This document shows positions 7,622 through 10,665 of a stretch of DNA of 10,665 nt, in pieces (position 1 is the first letter of the stretch; each line of letters begins with the position of its first letter). A model generated the notes under the pieces. The model ran no database searches, had not been told where the DNA came from, and was given only the letters and a program-made list of their open reading frames with translations. The position numbers and the translations under genes were made by a program. Source of the stretch: Bacteroidales bacterium (GTDB lineage Bacteria > Bacteroidota > Bacteroidia > Bacteroidales > UBA1556); NCBI GenBank assembly GCA_023145955.1, contig JAGLDA010000198.1, positions 1 through 10,665 on the forward strand. The letters run 5' to 3'.

Positions 7622-9010
7622 ATGAGTGAAAAACAAACTACAATAGCTGAAGAAGTAAGTATATCAGGCATAGGCTTACATACAGGCAGCGAAGTTAATT
7701 TACGATTCCTACCAGCACCAGCAAATACAGGATATGTATTTCGTAGGGTAGATATGGAAGGAAAACCTGAATTTGAAGCACTGGTTGACTATGTTGTTGA
7801 TACCTCTAGAGGCACAACATTAGAATATAAAGGCGCTAGGGTTACTACCATTGAGCATGTATTAGCAGCATTAGTTGGGTTAAATATTGACAATGTTATA
7901 GTAGAGATGGATCAGGAAGAGGCTCCAATCCTTGATGGAAGTTCTTTCTACTATGTTCATATTCTTCAAAAAGTAGGATTAAAACTGTACGAAGAAGAAA
8001 GAAACTACTTTGATCTTAAGGAAGTAATTTCTTATACTGATGAAAAACGAAATACTGAAATGACTATTATTCCTGATGATACACGCCGTATCTCTACAAT
8101 GATAAATTATAATACTGCTGTTTTGGGAACTCAAAATGCAGAATTAAATAACTATGATGATTTTGCCAAAGAAATTGCTCCATGTCGTACTTTTGTTTTC
8201 TTACACGAGCTTGAGTATTTACTTGACAACAACCTTATTAAAGGTGGCGATTTAAGTAATGCTATTGTATTTGTAAATAAGCAAGTGTCTGATGCCGAGC
8301 TTGAGCGATTGGCAACTTTATTTAATAAGCCAACTGTGGAAGTTATGCAAAAAGGCATATTAAACAACCTTGAGCTTAAATTTGATAACGAAGCTGCACG
8401 ACATAAGCTACTTGATGTAATCGGTGATTTAGCATTGGTAGGAATGCCTATTAAAGGTAGGGTAATTGCTAGCCGACCAGGTCATGAATCTAATGTAGCT
8501 TTCGCTAAAAAAATACGCTCGCATATAAAACGTCATAATGATGGCCCACCTAAGATAAATCTTAATGCTGAGCCACTATATGACATTAATGATATTAAAA
8601 GACTACTACCACATCGTAATCCATTTTTACTAATTGATAAAATAATGGAGGTTACCAGTGATTCCGTAATTGGGGTTAAAAACGTTAGTGGTAATGAAGA
8701 TTTTTTTGTGGGTCATTTCCCAGAAGAGCCAGTTATGCCTGGAGTACTACAAGTAGAAGCAATGGCGCAAACAGGAGGCATATTAGTATTAAGCCAGCTC
8801 GACGACCCAGATAGCTATAGCACATATTTCTTAAAAATGGATAATGTTCGCCTTCGTAAAAAAGTTGTGCCTGGAGATACTATTGTTTTTGATCTTAGGT
8901 TACTTTCTCCAATACGTCGTGGATTATGCCATATGGGAGGAAAAGCATGGGTTGGTGATAAAGTAGTAATGGAGGCAGAATTGCTTGCACAAATTGTAAA
9001 AAATAAATAA
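7622..9010 (+). CDS. lpxC-fabZ: Bifunctional UDP-3-O-acyl-N-acetylglucosamine deacetylase / 3-hydroxyacyl-ACP dehydratase
   Basis: 462 residues, a fusion of two enzymes normal for Bacteroidota. LpxC (about 1-305) performs the committed deacetylation of lipid A synthesis. It shows 'GIGLHTG' at the N-terminus, TTIEH with Glu78 and zinc ligand His79, 'RHKLLDVIGD' with the other ligands His261 and Asp265, and catalytic-type His288 in RPGH. FabZ (about 318-462) dehydrates 3-hydroxyacyl-ACP for fatty acid elongation. It shows 'LLPHRNPFLLID' and 'GHFPEEPVMPGVLQVEAMAQ', with the catalytic pair His365 and Glu379. The linker (about 300-318) is short, basic and Pro/Asn-containing. All key residues of both halves are present, so both activities are expected. 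The two enzymes draw on the same 3-hydroxyacyl-ACP pool, which may explain the fusion. lpxA follows after 11 bp, forming an operon. lpxD is not adjacent upstream. Confidence 0.97.
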   Translation: MSEKQTTIAEEVSISGIGLHTGSEVNLRFLPAPANTGYVFRRVDMEGKPEFEALVDYVVDTSRGTTLEYKGARVTTIEHVLAALVGLNIDNVIVEMDQEEAPILDGSSFYYVHILQKVGLKLYEEERNYFDLKEVISYTDEKRNTEMTIIPDDTRRISTMINYNTAVLGTQNAELNNYDDFAKEIAPCRTFVFLHELEYLLDNNLIKGGDLSNAIVFVNKQVSDAELERLATLFNKPTVEVMQKGILNNLELKFDNEAARHKLLDVIGDLALVGMPIKGRVIASRPGHESNVAFAKKIRSHIKRHNDGPPKINLNAEPLYDINDIKRLLPHRNPFLLIDKIMEVTSDSVIGVKNVSGNEDFFVGHFPEEPVMPGVLQVEAMAQTGGILVLSQLDDPDSYSTYFLKMDNVRLRKKVVPGDTIVFDLRLLSPIRRGLCHMGGKAWVGDKVVMEAELLAQIVKNK

Positions 9011-9021
9011 AAAATATAATT

Positions 9022-9804
9022 ATGAATCAACCATTAGCATACGTACACCCACAGGCAAAATTAGCTTCAACAGTAGTTGTTGAGCCGTTTGTTTTTATCG
9101 ATAAAAATGTTGAAATAGGTGAAGGTACTTGGATAGGATCCAATGTTACAATTATGGAAGGTGCCCGAATTGGAAAAAATAATAAAATTTTTCCTGGAGC
9201 AGTGATTTCTGCCGTTCCTCAAGACTTGAAATTTGAAGGAGAAGAGAGTATTGTTCGTATTGGCGATAATAATATTATTAGAGAGTTTGTAACTGTAAAT
9301 AGAGGTACAATTGCCAATATGGAAACAGTAATTGGCGATAATAATCTGATAATGGCTTATGTGCATATTGCTCACGATTGTATTGTTGGCAATAATTGTA
9401 TCCTTGCTAATGCTACAACTTTAGCCGGTCATATTACCGTTGAGGATTTTGCTATAGTTGGAGGAATGGTTGCTGTACATCAGTTTGTAAATATTGGTGC
9501 TCATAGTATGATTTCTGGAGGCTCACTCGTTCGTAAAGATGTACCACCATTTGCTAAGGCTGGCCGCGAGCCAGTTTCTTATGTGGGAATCAACTCTATT
9601 GGTCTGCGTCGTAGAGGTTATACTTCTGCTAAAATTAATGAGATACAGGCAATATTTAGAATTCTTTTTCAAAAGAAAAACAATGTGTCTCAGGCAGTTA
9701 GGATCATTGAGGCCGAGATGGCCGCAAGTACTGAGCGTGATGAAATTATTTCATTTATTACTAATTCCAAAAGAGGAATTATGAGAGGTTATAATAATAG
9801 ATAA
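9022..9804 (+). CDS. lpxA: UDP-N-acetylglucosamine O-acyltransferase (LpxA)
   Basis: 260 residues, the full family length. It transfers a 3-hydroxyacyl chain from ACP to the 3-OH of UDP-GlcNAc, the first step of lipid A synthesis, in the cytoplasm. Residues about 5-180 form the left-handed beta-helix of hexapeptide repeats ('VEIGEGTWIGSNVTI', 'ARIGKNNKIFPGA', 'VIGDNNLIMAY'). The catalytic His is His118 in 'HIAHDC' (E. coli His125). His115, His137 and His153 match the other conserved histidines. The C-terminal helical domain (about 195-260) begins 'GLRRRGYT'. Gly166 lies where E. coli has the acyl-ruler Gly173, which suggests a long acyl chain (inference from my own hand alignment). It lies 11 bp after lpxC-fabZ and ends before a strong hairpin, so it is probably the last gene of that transcript. 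Confidence 0.96.
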   Translation: MNQPLAYVHPQAKLASTVVVEPFVFIDKNVEIGEGTWIGSNVTIMEGARIGKNNKIFPGAVISAVPQDLKFEGEESIVRIGDNNIIREFVTVNRGTIANMETVIGDNNLIMAYVHIAHDCIVGNNCILANATTLAGHITVEDFAIVGGMVAVHQFVNIGAHSMISGGSLVRKDVPPFAKAGREPVSYVGINSIGLRRRGYTSAKINEIQAIFRILFQKKNNVSQAVRIIEAEMAASTERDEIISFITNSKRGIMRGYNNR

Positions 9805-9816
9805 TACTATTTTGAT

Positions 9817-9856
9817 AAAAAAAAAGCTCATTGATGAATAATTAATGAGCTTTTTT
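9817..9856 (+). terminator. Intrinsic terminator hairpin after lpxA, overlapping the first ATG of the ABC ATPase gene
   Basis: The left arm at 9820-9835 pairs with the right arm at 9841-9856. There are 13 perfect base pairs with the core GCTCATT/AATGAGC, then a G-T wobble and two further A-T pairs, closing a 5-nt loop. An A-tract precedes the core and a T6 tract follows, so it resembles a rho-independent terminator for lpxC-fabZ/lpxA. The right arm contains the ATG at 9845. The hairpin could therefore also act as a leader element limiting expression of the next gene. Confidence 0.75.
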
Positions 9857-10507
9857 AAAAAACTCCAGTATATTTTGAATAAAATTATAGTAGATAATAC
9901 TAGCAAACGCTATATTAAAGAATGGGTTTTTAAGAACTTATCCTATACTTTAATCACAAATAATGCATATGTAATTCTAGGTTCCAATGGTTCTGGAAAA
10001 TCTACTCTATTACAAGTTTTTGCTACCATACTTACCCCCTCCAAAGGAAAAGTAAAATACTATTCTGATGACGATGTACTGGATGATGAAAAAGTTTATA
10101 AGCATATAAGCATAGCATCACCATATATGGAATTGCCCGAAGAATTTACTCTTGCCGAAGTGGTAGATTTTCACCTAAAGCTTAAAACATTCTATAATAA
10201 TATTTCTCGTGACGAATTTCTTAAGATTTGCTATCTTGAGCAGTGGAAAGACAAGGTTGTAAGAAACTTCTCTTCTGGTATGAAGCAACGCTTGAAACTT
10301 GCTCTGGCTATAATAACAAGCTCTGATGCGCTCTTTCTCGACGAACCCATATCTAACCTCGACCATAAAGGCATAAGTTGGTATAAGGCATTAATAGAGC
10401 AATATCGAAAAGATAGAATTGTGGTGGTTTGTTCCAATAATATTGCCGATGAGTATTATTTTTGCAATAATGAAATAAATATTGAAGATTATAAACACTC
10501 TAAGTAA
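9845..10507 (+). CDS. Stand-alone ABC transporter ATP-binding protein with atypical Q- and H-loops
   Basis: 220 residues, a single ABC nucleotide-binding domain without membrane segments. Walker A is GSNGSGKST (46-54), the signature is FSSGMKQR (142-149), Walker B is ALFLDEP (162-168) and the D-loop is SNLD (170-173). Where the Q-loop Gln is expected there is 'ISIASPYMELPEEFTL' (88-103), with no Gln. Where the switch His is expected the sequence is CSNN (196-199). ATP binding is likely, but coupling may differ from standard transporters. No permease is encoded nearby, so its partner and substrate are unknown. The start is uncertain. The ATG at 9845 lies in a terminator stem, whereas a TTG at 9875 (codon 11) would give a 210-residue protein beginning like other ABC domains ('NKIIVDNTSKRY'). 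The gene stands 40 bp after lpxA but probably has separate transcription or depends on read-through. Confidence 0.88.
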   Translation: MSFFKKLQYILNKIIVDNTSKRYIKEWVFKNLSYTLITNNAYVILGSNGSGKSTLLQVFATILTPSKGKVKYYSDDDVLDDEKVYKHISIASPYMELPEEFTLAEVVDFHLKLKTFYNNISRDEFLKICYLEQWKDKVVRNFSSGMKQRLKLALAIITSSDALFLDEPISNLDHKGISWYKALIEQYRKDRIVVVCSNNIADEYYFCNNEINIEDYKHSK

Positions 10508-10665
10508 ATGACAAAAAATAAATAGGCGTTTACAATAAAAGCTCAAAAATTATCTGTTTGGATTCTCGTAAATTAAATATATTTTAGACGCTGATTACGC
10601 ATATTTATTATGATATAATAATTCATAAGATTTTTTTTACAAATAAAAAAGGCAGTGTTTTAAAA

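Noticed and set aside
9067..9375. 102-residue minus-strand open frame
   Set aside because: It is antisense to the hexapeptide-repeat region of lpxA, and its Asn/Ile/Ser-rich composition is what a reversed repeat region gives.
9539..9784. 81-residue open frame inside lpxA, same strand
   Set aside because: It lies wholly within lpxA in another frame, and lpxA is intact with family-matching sequence throughout.
10508..10525. Mini open frame ATG...TAG directly after the ABC ATPase stop
   Set aside because: It has only five codons, no sequence support and no start signal. It is chance in AT-rich intergenic DNA.
10508..10665. AT-rich tail with A and T runs, considered as a terminator or promoter
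   Set aside because: There is no GC-cored stem before a T-run and no TAnnTTTG match on either strand.

Overview
The window looks like chromosomal DNA from a member of the Bacteroidota. It is AT-rich. It carries an LpxC-FabZ fusion, a DUF4249 lipoprotein beside a TonB-dependent receptor with a carboxypeptidase-like N-terminal domain, and a TIGR02757 protein. Starts lack Shine-Dalgarno sequences and sit in A-rich leaders, and several intergenic gaps hold the -7 box TAnnTTTG. I cannot name a genus.

Layout. 3-470 (minus strand) is a small SRPBCC-like protein, divergent from the rest. Each side of the 178-bp divergent gap has its own TAnnTTTG box. 649-5679 is a tight three-gene operon with gaps of 2 and 4 bp. 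It encodes a secreted protein with six 37-residue helical repeats followed by YD/Rhs-like beta repeats, a TonB-dependent outer membrane receptor (GTG start), and a DUF4249 lipoprotein. This looks like an envelope uptake or surface-binding locus of unknown substrate. 5726-6481 is a TIGR02757 protein of unknown function. 6596-7501 is an S66 LD-carboxypeptidase (peptidoglycan recycling), whose promoter lies so close to the start that its mRNA may be leaderless. 7622-9804 is lpxC-fabZ plus lpxA, early lipid A synthesis with a linked fatty-acid dehydratase. A strong hairpin terminator follows, and its 3' arm contains the first ATG of the last gene, a lone ABC ATPase (9845-10507) with an atypical Q-loop and H-loop.

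Intergenic DNA. No gap exceeds 300 bp. 10508-10665 (158 bp, very AT-rich) shows no gene, promoter box or convincing terminator. I see no tRNA, rRNA, CRISPR array, insertion sequence or phage gene. Most of the window is core envelope biology. The parts most worth follow-up are the repeat protein heading the TonB/DUF4249 operon and the hairpin over the ABC ATPase start.
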